The notes below the pieces were generated by a model that saw nothing but the letters and a program-made list of their open reading frames with translations, searched no databases and was not told the origin of the DNA. This document shows, piece by piece, positions 22,224 through 32,047 of a stretch of DNA of 48,148 nucleotides (the stretch's first letter is position 1; each line of letters begins with the position of its first letter). Source of the DNA: Branchiostoma floridae (taxonomy: Eukaryota > Chordata > Leptocardii > Amphioxiformes > Branchiostomatidae); NCBI RefSeq assembly GCF_000003815.2, contig NC_049993.1:1212448-1260595 (forward strand). The letters are read 5' to 3'. The position numbers and the translations under genes were made by a program.

Positions 22224-22520
22224 GCTAAGGGCACAACCCGCCGTACGTACAAATACGTGCTGCCTACATGACAAAACGTGGGCAATCTTTTGGGATCCGT
22301 AAGTCAGGTAAGTGCCGCCTCCGTACAAACTCGTAGGGAATCCGACGGATTTTGAAGCACCTAGACACGCCGTAGAACTTTACGTACAGGCAAAACTTTG
22401 TGTTGCCGTACTCCCTCCCTGCTCTTGCCAGTAGTTCTCCACGTTTTCAGAAATACATGGCGAACGTGGCCTCCCAGAAAAACATACGGACAAATTGCAT
22501 GACGGGTTGTGTCCTTAGCT
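22224..22520. mobile_element. TIR element (about 297 bp)
   Basis: Ends GCTAAGGGCACAACCCGCC and GACGGGTTGTGTCCTTAGC are inverted with one mismatch. The CpG-containing interior has paired CGTACGTAC-type motifs. No transposase. Confidence 0.75.
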
Positions 22521-22543
22521 TTACCTAGTCACTAGTAACACTG

Positions 22544-22755
22544 ATTCACCTTTATCCGCAGGGTAACCTATATCCGTTGTTCCTAAAGGAAGAGCATTTA
22601 GGGATACCAAATCGACAGACAGCGGTTTCAAATTGGAGTGTTTTCAAACTATTGCAGTTATTTTAGAACGTTTGAACCATCCGATGACTTGATACATCTA
22701 ATTTCCATGTCGTTGAAAATAAGTGATGTAAGTTACCCCACGAATAATGGTGAAC
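22544..22755. mobile_element. MITE family B, copy 3
   Basis: Starts GATTCACCTTTATCCGCAGG and ends with CACGAATAATGGTGAAC, the degraded complement. It lies about 60 bp beyond the stop codon of the COMT-like gene, so it probably falls within the transcript's 3'UTR. Confidence 0.8.
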
Positions 22756-22818
22756 TTAAAGTGGTGCCAGTGTTTTCGTTACTGGGAAAATTACATTTGA
22801 ATTTGCACAGTACATGAC

Positions 22819-23130
22819 TCAAGATGGCAGCTGCTGCCCTCCTCCACTGCCCACACTTGTACCATCCCCATCCACCGGCTTCAGCGTACACTCAAACTTC
22901 TCCGCTCCCGCACTGTACTCCACGGTATGGTCAGTGTCCTGGCCCTCACCTATCTGCTCCGTAACGACCACGAAACCGTTCTTCAGCAGCCCGTGTTCCT
23001 CTATCAACTTGAGGTCGCGAATGTAACGGTCCTTCCAGTAGTCCAGAAACACAATGTCAATGTCGGTGACATCATACTTCTTGGTGAGTTCAGGGATGAC
23101 ATCATCAGTATCAGCTGTTATAACTGTCAC
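22819..23130 (-). CDS. COMT-like coding exon 4 (residues 151-253), metal and catalytic region
   Basis: The acceptor TTGTCCAG|GTGACAGT is at 23130. The TGA stop is at 22821-22819. Contains FLDYWKDRY (D180, K183) and VVVTEQIGEG, where COMT has the DN metal pair. The final 22 residues (LKPVDGDG onward) are Gly/Ser/Gln-rich and do not match the usual COMT end. Third positions are strongly GC-rich, as expected of a functional exon. Confidence 0.9.
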   Translation of the reverse strand: MTVITADTDDVIPELTKKYDVTDIDIVFLDYWKDRYIRDLKLIEEHGLLKNGFVVVTEQIGEGQDTDHTVEYSAGAEKFECTLKPVDGDGTSVGSGGGQQLPS

Positions 23131-26100
23131 CTGGACAAGTATAGAAACAGTGTTTTAATGTGGAGCTCTGAATATACCCTGTCAGAGTCACATCAGAAAC
23201 AACTCTACAATGGACTACCTTAGATCACTAGAACTATCCAGAATAGAAGACTGGCTCTAGTAGGCCATGAGGAGATGGCCGCCAAAGTTCTCCTCTGGGA
23301 AACTGATGTGAAAAGAAAAAGGGGACGACCGAACCTGACAATTACTAGTAACAAAGTTTTGGAGGAGGAGGTCAGTCTGAAGGACCACAACCTGCTAGCC
23401 GCCATGCTAGACAGAGCTGCATGGTTAGACATCATTAATGGCACCTCATATGAGGATGAACTGAACTGAAATGTGGAGCATTTGTTAACCAAACTTCTAC
23501 CTGTGGTACCAACACAATTTTTGTGAGTGAAGACCGGAGCAGGCTGCGTGACACCACGTGACCGTAGTTTCTTGTTTCAATCTGTGACACCACCATAATT
23601 GTTGTTCCCCTAAAACAAGCCCAATGCTACCCCAGATAACCCACCATCAGAACCTTACTGTAATATGCACAATCTTCGACATACTGTAAATGCAGAAACT
23701 TTCGCAGTGGTTTAATGTTTGCGGTTTTCACGGTGGCCGCTTCACCGCAACTTAAAACCACTGCAAAAAGTCCTTCTTCTTGGTACTGCAAAATTAAATC
23801 CCCTTGAACTTAAATACATTTACAGTACTTTGACAGAACAGTGTCATTTTCAATACAGGGTAAATATTTTGTTTGTTATTTTTTCAGCAATGTTCTGACA
23901 TTTTAAGCAATTTTTAATGCACAATTTGATCACACTACAACAAAGACACTGCCAGAGATGGGTGATCATTTCCAAATCCACTTTAATGAATGAAACAGCT
24001 GCTATGTTTTCCCTGTGTGCTTGCAACTATATGTAAGAGAAGGAGACAGTTCTGTACAAGTTTAGGAACATTTTTGACATGATCTATTGATACAGGTTGA
24101 AATTGTGCTAACCTTCTGAAGTAAACATTTTCAAATACCATTTGCAAATTATCTTCAGACCAGGTATCACTTTGTCTTTATGTTATTCTTCTTTTCCATG
24201 ATCCTTGAATCCAAAAAGATTTTGGGGTCTAACCGGGGGGCCAAGAACACAACAAGAGCGAAGTCAAGTAGAGTTTATAGTCAATTGCACCAAGTTTCTA
24301 CAGTCAAAGGTACAGAGACAGTTAGCCTTTATTACATGGAGATGGGGTTTTAAAATGCAGTGGGAGTCCAATAATCCACCAAACAGATTCCTTTGTAGCA
24401 AAATTGACCAATTACCATTGTTTTGAGTATTGCCAGTTCTCAAGTTTCCACAGACAATCAGGTACAGGTTCATGTCCGGACCTGGAAATGATCCTCTGGA
24501 CCTGAATTTTCTGTACTGGTACCTCCCCCAACCAACAACAAGATTTTTTTTTCTTTCTGTCCTTTTACATCTTATTCTTTGACTTTAGATTCATTTTGGC
24601 ATTCTATGGCATTAGTTATCTGTTTTCTGATCCTTTTTTTTCAATCTACGGAATATTTGTGCTTATTTTACAGCTACTTTGCACAATCTATTGTGTGGTC
24701 AAAAACTTTTTTTTGGAAATGGCCGAAAATTGGTGCGAGCGTGGATGTCATCCATATAATCAAATCAACGTGGCCTAACTGGAAATAAAACATTTCCTTT
24801 TCAAGGCCGTATCAGTTTAACCCAGTGAATGTCACCTTGTCCTGCAGTCCTGCCAGCTGCACCATCTCCTCGGCCACCTTGGCAAGTTGAGGGTTGGGCT
24901 CCAGGGTCAGTAACCTCGCCCCTGGGCCCAGCAGCCGGCCGATCCGCACTGACGTGTACCCACAGGACGTCCCCATCTCCAGGCACACCTGCGGCCTGGT
25001 GTCATTGATGATGCCGTCTATCATTTCACCTGTGGAACACAATCACTCAGAAATAGTAGAAAGGCAACATTTTTGTTGAAACGTGTACAGACGTGTACAG
25101 GATGTCCCCATCTCCAGGCACACCTGTGGCCTGGTGTCATTGATTATGCCGTCTATCATTTCACCTGGAGAACACAATCATACAGAAATAGTAGAAAGGC
25201 AACATTTTTGTTGAAACGTGTACAGACGTGTACAGGATGTCCCCATCTCCAGGCACACCTGTGGCCTGGTGTCATTGATTATGCCGTCTATCATTTCACC
25301 TGGAGAACACAATCATACAGAAATAGTAGAAAGGCAACATTTTTGTTGAAACGTGTACAGACGTGTACCCACAGGACGTCCCCATCTCCAGACACACCTG
25401 CGGCCTGGTGTCATTGATGATGCCGTCTATCATTTCACCTGGAGAACACAATCATACAGAAATAGTAGAAAGGCAACATTTTTGTTGAAACGTGTACAGA
25501 CGTGTACAGGATGTCCCCATCTCCAGACACACCTGTGGCCTGGTGTCATTGATTATGCCGTCTATCATTTCACCTGTGGAACACAATCATACAGAAATAC
25601 AGTAGAAGTCAGTTAACTGCACAACGAATAACTGCACGCTACTGTTAATTGCACGGAATACCAAAGTCCCGTAGTGATGCAGTCCAGCTGGATAACTTCG
25701 CTTTGTTGCACCATACGGATAATGTAAGAAAATGTGCTGGCAAATGGGGAGTGCAATTAAACGGCTTCTAGTTCTACTGTAGTAGAAAGGCAACATTTTT
25801 GTGAAAATGCAGGATATTTTCCTCCCAGTACCTTTTTCCTTTACAAAACCAATACAGGTTTATCTATCATAAACTTGTAAGGTTAGTCTTGTTTCCCAAT
25901 ATTATTTTTTCTAGGAGAAAATGTAGTACTTTGGTACATTTTTGTATAATTACAAAAAACAGTGCTTGAAATACCCACTTGCACACTTGCAAACACAACC
26001 ACAATTTGCTTGGCTCAACTTAATTTGAAACCCAGGTAGTGCAGTGCTCAACCTGAAACTTTGCAGTTGGAACACTGCTTTTGCCCCACCTATGTGCATT

Positions 26101-26846
26101 TGTATCTATTTCTTGAGCACATGAAAAATGTATAACTTTCATTTGTCTTAGAAAAAAAATCAAGTTAGGTGCAGAAAGGACTGGGAAGTATGTTGCATTT
26201 GCTTGCCAATGCTGTCAACCAGTCTGTGTATTCAAACATTGTTCTTATGCCTTACTTTGTAAGAAAATAAATTGAAAGAAAGGAAACCTTTTTTTCCTGC
26301 TGTCTTGAGGTTCCACTTCCGTGTTGTACACAGTTTGTCAAAGATCTCCAGGACACTGTCAGGGTCTCCTGCTACTGCATGTTTCTGTATGCAGAAAAGA
26401 CACATGTCATTGAAAAGAACAGTTTTGAAGTTCAAATCGTATTGTCATTAAGTCTCATTTTGATGCATTAAACTTTCTACAAATAACTGTATATAGGTTG
26501 TTAATTAAATGGCAACACTGTGATTTCCAATAACCTGTTAATCTGGGCTTCAAACAAACTGAGTCACATTGAGTGCGACCACAAGGCAAAATTTAGCTGA
26601 CAACTTCACAAAAATGCTAATAGATTTAAACATTTGCAAACTATAGCTAGCTAGTCGCAGCCTACTAGTAGTGAGATACTCACTAACCTTGACATGCTGC
26701 AGTACCAGCTCCTCCCACTTGGTGGTGCCAAAAACCTTCTCCAGCATGGGCACCAGAACAGGACCCCATCTGCTGCTGATGTAGGCCTTGACCAGCCGGA
26801 TGGCCACAATGATGACCAGTGCGGTCCCCAGGTATGACCAGTTCAT
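22819..26846 (-). CDS. Catechol-O-methyltransferase-like protein, 4 coding exons
   Basis: Join of exons 26846-26688, 26384-26288, 25029-24836 and 23130-22819; all introns are GT-AG and phases agree (0, 1, 0), giving 253 residues. COMT transfers methyl from S-adenosylmethionine to catechols with Mg2+. Residues 3-19 form a hydrophobic anchor, as in membrane-bound COMT. From residue 77 on, alignment with human soluble COMT (recalled) is gap-free with an offset of 39: W77=W38, E103=E64 and Y110=Y71 in the SAM loop, E129=E90, D180=D141 (Mg2+), K183=K144 (catalytic base). Oddities: E208-Q209 replace the Mg2+ ligands D169-N170; S107 replaces Y68; the tail after FEC is shorter and unlike COMT, so the catalytic E199 has at best an Asp equivalent (D239). 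The start is the first ATG after a likely 5'UTR acceptor at 26872, with A at -3. Family assignment is firm; substrate is not. Confidence 0.9.
23224..23469 (+). pseudogene. LINE ORF2 C-terminal fragment in COMT-like intron 3
   Basis: The plus-strand frame reads RRLALVGHEE, then KRKRGRPNLT, then AAMLDRAAWLDII and a stop. The order R-x-GH, GRP, DR-x-x-W is the C-terminal signature of many animal endonuclease/reverse-transcriptase retrotransposons. It is antisense to the host gene, 5'-truncated, and has no catalytic domain. Confidence 0.75.
23682..23827. mobile_element. MITE family C, copy 2 (in COMT-like intron 3)
   Basis: Inverted ends TACTGTAAATGCAGAAAC and ATACATTTACAGTA surround modules such as TTCGCAGTGGTTTAATGTTT and GGCCGCTTCACCGC. 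Several CpGs of the family are decayed to CA or TG here. Confidence 0.85.
24836..25029 (-). CDS. COMT-like coding exon 3 (residues 86-150), SAM-binding loop
   Basis: The acceptor CCACAG|GTGAAATG is at 25029. The donor GACAAG|GTGACA is at 24836/24835. Contains CLEMGTSCGYTSVR and LLTLEPNP, the two SAM-contacting segments of the Rossmann fold. The next exon also begins GTGACA, so the junction has a short direct repeat; only the AAG|GTGACA donor keeps the frame. The first part of this exon has been copied four times into intron 2. Confidence 0.92.
25030..25605. repeat. 135-bp tandem array derived from the COMT-like exon 3/intron 2 border
   Basis: The segment spanning the start of exon 3, its acceptor and adjoining intron (GTAGAAAGGCAACATTTTTG) is repeated. 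Exon-3-type acceptors fall at 25029 (the true one), 25164, 25299, 25438 and 25573, spacings 135, 135, 139 and 135. Each copy carries about 75 bp of exon-3 sequence. Three copies share a 4-bp deletion and GATGTCC change at their inner end. The copy ending at 25438 keeps the intact ACCCACAGGACGTCC. Middle copies have CTCCAG acceptors; the outermost (25573) has CCACAG like the real exon. Confidence 0.95.
25606..26287. other. Remainder of COMT-like intron 2
   Basis: AT-rich intron sequence with no further exon or repeat recognised. Confidence 0.5.
26288..26384 (-). CDS. COMT-like coding exon 2 (residues 54-86)
   Basis: The acceptor CATACAG|AAACATGC is at 26384. The donor AAAAAAG|GTTTCC is at 26288/26287, a weak +4 to +6 context. 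Encodes KHAVAGDPDSVL and W77; in the human enzyme the matching Trp38 packs against the catechol ring. Ends in phase 1. Confidence 0.85.
26688..26846 (-). CDS. COMT-like coding exon 1 (residues 1-53)
   Basis: ATG at 26846-26844. The donor is AAG|GTTAGT at 26688/26687. Encodes the membrane anchor and the linker up to EELVLQHVK. An acceptor TTGCAG|GTTTACC at 26872 suggests a further 5' non-coding exon upstream, beyond the MITE at 26943-27116. Confidence 0.85.
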
Positions 26847-26942
26847 ACTGACCGATTCAAGCACTGGTAAACCTGCAAGTATATATTGACAACACATTCC
26901 GTCATCCTTCATCACTTTGGTTTGTGTGATTGACAGTGTATG

Positions 26943-27116
26943 ACTAATCTCCAAGCAGATCATACGATGGCATAAGATAATACTAAATTAAACTAGCCAA
27001 GGAGTGTAGTCAGCCAAGAGGTGGACATTTGCCAAACACACTTCTGAGCCGGCTTCACTCCTCTGCCAGCTTTTGATACTATCTTATGCTACCGTAGGAT
27101 CTGCTTGGAGATTAGT
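26943..27116. mobile_element. MITE family G (174 bp)
   Basis: Arms of about 45 bp: ACTAATCTCCAAGCAGATCA to the right of 26943, and its complement ending GGAGATTAGT at 27116. Inner pairing is CATAAGATA/TATCTTATG. GTATG on both sides (26938-26942 and 27117-27121) is a candidate 5-bp target duplication. It lies just 5' of coding exon 1 of the COMT-like gene. Confidence 0.85.
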
Positions 27117-27254
27117 GTATGACCACTTCAACAGCAGAAGTCAAGAAGCTATATGGATGGACTGTAATAAAGTTCTTGATGCCGGCAATTGAGCATTAGC
27201 TTTCCAGGCAAAGACAGAGAACCTTAGGTCATTTGAATATTGCGTCCTTGGACA

Positions 27255-27419
27255 TACAGTCAAACCTGTATTAGGGGCCACCTCTACAGAGGGGCCACCT
27301 GTCCATAGTGGCCACTTTTTGTCAGTCCCTTGGGTATTTTATCTACAAGTTGCCACCTCTATACAGTGGCCACATTTGTCCAGTCCCTTGAGTGGCTGCT
27401 ATAGACAGGTTTGACTGTA
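27255..27419. mobile_element. Pogo/Tigger-like MITE (165 bp)
   Basis: Ends TACAGTCAAACCTGTATTAG and TATAGACAGGTTTGACTGTA are inverted and bounded by TA, as expected for Tc1/mariner-superfamily targets. The interior repeats GGCCACCT/AGTGGCCAC motifs. Superfamily assignment rests on the CAGT start and the TA target only. Confidence 0.75.
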
Positions 27420-27641
27420 GCTAGAATTTAACTACTGCCCACAGATTCACTAGCCTGGGTATCATCTGGAAAGAAGTTCGCTCCAGCGTTCATTATATAC
27501 TATATACAGTTGCTTCCAGCTCTGACATTCATTATACACTATATATGTCGCTTCTCTGCTGTTCTGTCTGGGAACCTTGACCACGTCTGATAGAAATCAA
27601 TCCAAATTTTGGATGCAGGCACTGACTGGTCCCTTATCACA

Positions 27642-27783
27642 TGAGCGAATTATGGAATGAGTTTAAGCGCTCATTCGAACAGGTGTTCCAACACCAGAAA
27701 AGCCCTCCGTCCCCATGCGCATGCAGGCGCCGGGCTGTTGCCATCGAACGAGTGCTCTAGAACATATTGCTTAATTCGTTCAT
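27642..27783. repeat. Imperfect inverted repeat (about 40-bp arms)
   Basis: Arms 27642-27679 (TGAGCGAATTATGGAATGAG...) and 27744-27783 (...TTGCTTAATTCGTTCA) are complementary with several mismatches. Probably a decayed MITE. A 148-codon frame crossing it (27657-28103) has no recognisable domain. Confidence 0.55.
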
Positions 27784-28734
27784 TAACTGTGATTAGCACC
27801 AAACGGTTTGAATGTGCATCTCTCCAGACGGATAGCAGAAGCGAACATAGGAACAAACTACTATCTGGATGGTACCCAGGCTACAAAACCACAGAAGTTG
27901 ATCCACATTATACCCAAAAAGCAGGGTTGTGGGGACATGTTTTACTTGTAAGGTCTGATGAAGTTTGGATGAAACTTTCAGTTGATTTGGGGGCACCATA
28001 CCAGCTTGACCCAAATGCTATGACCCAAATGCCGGAAAGTTCCATACGTAGGCGCCCCTTTCTGTTTAGACTGGGATTGTATATACTCTCGTATATAGCC
28101 TAACTCCCCGTTCAAACCAGTGGGGTTTGCAGTCTAGGATATCATTAGATTGGAAATTGAAGGATTGTCTAACTTCCATTGATGCGACTTCTCAAGTTAT
28201 GCTACATTTAACAGACCAACACACACATAAGCATGAAAACATAGCCAAAAGTAATAAGTTAAAGACAGCAGTAACATGTCTCCGGTCCTATAGGCCCGCC
28301 CCATGCCTAATCCCGAACTAGTTGTAAAAACGATCAGTGCTGCGATACGCATGAGTGCTCATTCATGATATATATTAAAGCTGACCAACAACCAACGCTT
28401 GAAAATATGCTTGAATTTCACAGCTCTGACGGAGTTGACGAGCGAACAGCTTACAAACATGGCCTTCAACACAGCGGAATTATTCAGTGTGGAATAGTGA
28501 TATCCCTGTATGAACAGTGATAATTAAACTTTAAAACAAGCTACACCTTTGTCATGCCAGCTAATCTTTCTTGCTGGATAATTGGGAGCTGCTAACACGA
28601 TGTATGATTTTTCACACATTTCCGGATCCGGGTCTGCCATTTTAGTCAATCTCATGATTCAAGTCATGAACCAAACCAAAAACCATCTGTAGCTACGACG
28701 TTAAGCACATCACTTGAGAAAAACATGCGTCTGT
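27784..28734. other. No gene seen
   Basis: Spacer between the imperfect inverted repeat and the large LINE. No supported exon. Confidence 0.35.
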
Positions 28735-30230
28735 AAAGCTTTGATATCAGTTATATTTTCCAAAGTAGCATCGACGAATCCACTCTTCCAGAGGAGTGGA
28801 GAGAGGCAAATATCTCTCCACTATTCAAAAAGGGGGACAAGTCTGACCCTGCTAACTATCGCCCAGTGTCATTAACATCAGTACCATGTAAAATGCTAGA
28901 GAAGATTATATCCAAGAGGATTACTGAACACATGAGGACAAATAACTTTACCTGTGACCAGCAGCACGGTTTTTCTAAAGGCAAGTCTACCGTCACTATT
29001 AACCTACTCGAAGCCTTGGATGTTTGGACAGAAGCGCTAAGTCACGGTCTACCCGTTGATGTTATTTTTCTGGACTACGCAAAAGCCTTCGATACAGTGC
29101 CACACATGCGTCTATTGAAGAAGATCGAGTGCCTAGGAATTAAGGGTGCATTACTTGGCTGGATCAAGAATTTCCTCACATGCAGAAGGCAGAGAGTCTC
29201 AGTAAATGGGGTCACATCAAGTTGGAAACCAGTAACCAGCGGCGTTCCACAAGGAAGCGTACTGGGACCACTCTTATTTACGATCTTTATCAGCGATATA
29301 CAAATCCAGCTACACAACTTCGTCTCCCTATTCGCTGACGACACAAAGATCTACGCAGCATGCTACAACTGTGTGAGTGACAACCATTCGAGGTGCTTAC
29401 AAGCAGATCTAGACACTCTTCACATGTGATCAGTCAATATGCAAATGAGGTTTCATCCAGACAAATGCAAATCAATGCACATGGGGAAGGGAAATCAAGG
29501 ACATAAATACAGTCTGGCAGACGCAGAAGGAGTAGTACACATCCTGAAAGATACATGGGAGGAAAAGGACCTAGGTGTTAATTCTAATCGACAACAAATT
29601 GACTGCTTCAGTTCACACACACAGACTCAAGTAACAAAGGCAAACAGAGTACTTGGAGTTATAAAACACACGTTTAAATATCTCGACATGGAAACATTCC
29701 TACTACTCTACAAAAGCCTGGTGAGACCGCATTTAGAGTACGCAACTGTGATCTGGAGTCCTAAAACCAAGAGAGACTGTGATTTAGTTGAAAGGGTCCA
29801 GAGAAGAGCCACACGTATAGTGGAATCTATCTCACACCTCCCGTACTCAGAGAGGCTCAAAGCGCTACAGCTTCCTACCCTTCTCTTCCGGCGACAACGT
29901 GCAGATATGATTATGATGTACAAAATTGCACATGGGATGGTGAGCTTGAGGACGGCTAGTCATTGCATTGTGACATATGCGACAGGGCGATGTTTATTTC
30001 TAGCTACGCCACAAACACCAGAGGTCATCCTTACAAGTACCAAATACAAGACGCCAGAGGACCTAGAACAAACTTTTTCCCTTCAAGATGTACACCCACA
30101 TGGAATGGTCTCTCTGTGAGAACTGTAACAAGCAGTACCATCAACACCTTTAAAGGAAGACTGAAGGAGGAATGGAAGCACCACCCAAACCAGTTTGAGT
30201 ACACATTCTCCTATTAACCACATGAGTCAT
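28735..30230 (+). pseudogene. 5'-truncated LINE with reverse-transcriptase domain, inactivated
   Basis: Frame begins near 28741 (after a TAA) with LPEEWREANISPLFKKGD, then DPANYRPVSLTS, HGFSKGKST, VIFLDYAKAFDTVPH (RT motif A), GVPQGSVLGPLLF (motif B) and LFADDTKIY (motif C, the FADD catalytic box). All are hallmarks of a non-LTR retrotransposon RT of the CR1/Jockey type. A TGA at 29427-29429 interrupts the frame where related elements have Trp. The frame resumes through ERVQRRATRIV and YKIAHG, then shifts at about 29945-29990, where the C-terminal region (HPYKYQIQDARG, TWNGLS, FKGRLKEEW) continues in another frame to about 30217. Endonuclease domain and ORF1 are absent. It ends in a GAAG tetranucleotide tail. 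Not functional. Confidence 0.92.
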
Positions 30231-30342
30231 GAAGGAAGGAAGGAAGGAAGGAAGGAAGAAAGAAGGAAGGAAGGAAGGAAGGAAGGAAGGAAGGAAGGAA
30301 GGACGGAAGGAAGGAAGGAAGGAAGGAATGAAGGAAGGAAGC
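30228..30342. repeat. (GAAG)n microsatellite, LINE tail
   Basis: GGAA/GAAG repeats directly follow the LINE C-terminal codons, as in elements whose 3' ends carry short tandem repeats. It may have expanded after insertion. Confidence 0.95.
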
Positions 30343-31090
30343 TTAACCCTGCGCCATCTACATACCGATTCTACCAGCCTCATTACCCGACAAGGGTACC
30401 TATCGGCTGGATGCAAGGTGAATATGCAAGGTGAATATATTTTCAGTACAAGATTGAAGCTCAGCTCACAAGGGTTTCGTGTCAAGTGCACATAATTTCA
30501 CAAAACAAGTCTGCGTTCTTGTAGAACATTGGGCGGGATTAGGGCCTGGGAGTCATTAAGCCCTGCCACTGAGGCATTGCCAAAAATTAGATTGTGACAG
30601 ATGTGAACAAATCTGTTTGATGGACATGTCATCAATTGCACAGAATGAATTATCATGCCAGAGTTATAATTCAATCTATTTTCCCAATCTATTTTTACGC
30701 ACTATGGATTCTGTTTGTCAGTCATAATTTTAGTCAGTAATTCTGGAGGCACAAATTATGTGATCTCTGCGATATAATAATTTGATACAAGAGGCAAGGA
30801 CATGATGATCATGATGTTTGAAATTATGCCATAATAATTAAAACCGCCCCCTCCCCCTTCCTGTCTCGGCCTGTATAAAATATATATGTTCCCCTGTTTC
30901 TGATTCAGAAAACGATAGTTACTAACCTCTGAACACGCCTGGCCACGACTAAAATTCGTACCAACTGGATACCGATATGGAGATCTAGAACCTGGGTCCT
31001 GTTCCCGGGCTATTTTCAGCGCACATCTGCACACATGGGTCCAACAGCTGATAGGGCTATTTATAGACTGGCCAGACACGAGCGGGGAAT
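30343..31090. other. No gene seen
   Basis: Mixed to AT-rich sequence leading to an assembly gap. Confidence 0.4.
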
Positions 31091-31190
31091 NNNNNNNNNN
31101 NNNNNNNNNNNNNNNNNNNNNNNNNNNNNNNNNNNNNNNNNNNNNNNNNNNNNNNNNNNNNNNNNNNNNNNNNNNNNNNNNNNNNNNNNN
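31091..31190. other. Assembly gap, exactly 100 N
   Basis: A round 100-base gap, probably of default size and not a measured length. Confidence 1.
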
Positions 31191-31387
31191 GGCACGTCCA
31201 TAGTACATACATGTAAAATATAGTTTAACAATATACGAACCTTTTATGGCCGCACATGAAGTAGATTATCAGTTTTTTCTGGTGGCATATTGCTTTCTAT
31301 TGCAAGCATATTTGTCCTTTAGGCAACAAATAAAGTAAACCAAATCTAAAACGAAGGAAACGGTATTCATTCCGCCCGTAACTGCAG

Positions 31388-31491
31388 TTACCACACTGTC
31401 CGCAAGAGGTGCTTCTTCACTACAGCTTTTCCCTTGACGGTTTTTGGTAAGTCGGCTGCTATATTAGAAACCTTCCCCATTTCGATCAATG
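31388..31491 (-). CDS. Possible terminal exon resembling an acyl-CoA synthetase C-terminus
   Basis: The minus strand has an acceptor (TTGTATCTCAG at 31492) followed by an open segment ending in TAA at 31390-31388. It includes MGKVSNIAADLPKTVKGKAV and then LLRTVW. The LPKTV-x-GK stretch with LR and W downstream is like the A10 motif near the end of AMP-forming acyl-CoA synthetases, for example the ACSM type, whose Lys completes adenylation. Spacing differs by one residue on each side. No upstream exon is visible, since only a MITE and a LINE tail lie there. It may be an orphan exon, pseudogene fragment or coincidence. Confidence 0.25.
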
Positions 31492-31823
31492 CTGAGATAC
31501 AATTAATCAAATACCCGGGCACCATCTAGCAAACTTACCCGAAGATTCTCCGTGAAGCATACGATGTCTTACTTTCCGGTGAATACGAATACAATGGACG
31601 AATCACGTATTAAACTAACTAAGTGACATTCTAAACTATAACGTTAATGGTTTTGGGCATGTACGGACAAACCCGAGGTTTAAACATGTTGATATGCTAA
31701 CCGACCAATTACGACAGCGTTTACAGGATATATACGTACAAGAATGACATTCTTATATTCAAAATAGCTCAAAACTTTCCATCTATTCTACGCTGAAGGA
31801 AACTTCGGATACGGACAAACAAA

Positions 31824-32030
31824 TTGTAAACACAGAAACTTTCGCGGTGGTTTAATGTTCGCGGTTTTCGCGGTGGCCGCTTCACCGCGAACTTAAAACT
31901 ACCGCGAACGTTTTCCATGACAGCAAGAGACTACAGTGCATGGTGCTACCGCGAACTTAAAACCACCGCGAAAAGTTTTTTCCCGCTACCGCGAAATTAA
32001 ATCCTCACGAACTTTAATGCATTTACAGTA
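31824..32030. mobile_element. MITE family C, copy 3
   Basis: Ends TTGTAAACACAGAAACTTTC and AATGCATTTACAGTA are inverted. Internal TTCGCGGTGGTTTAATGTTC and CGCGAACTTAAAACCACCGC modules are repeated. This copy retains the most CpGs of the three, suggesting it is the youngest or least methylation-decayed. Confidence 0.85.
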
Positions 32031-32047
32031 TATTTCGAATATAACGC

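Noticed and set aside
27657-28103. 148-codon frame as a gene
   Set aside because: It starts inside an imperfect inverted repeat, has no recognisable domain and no splice or conservation support.
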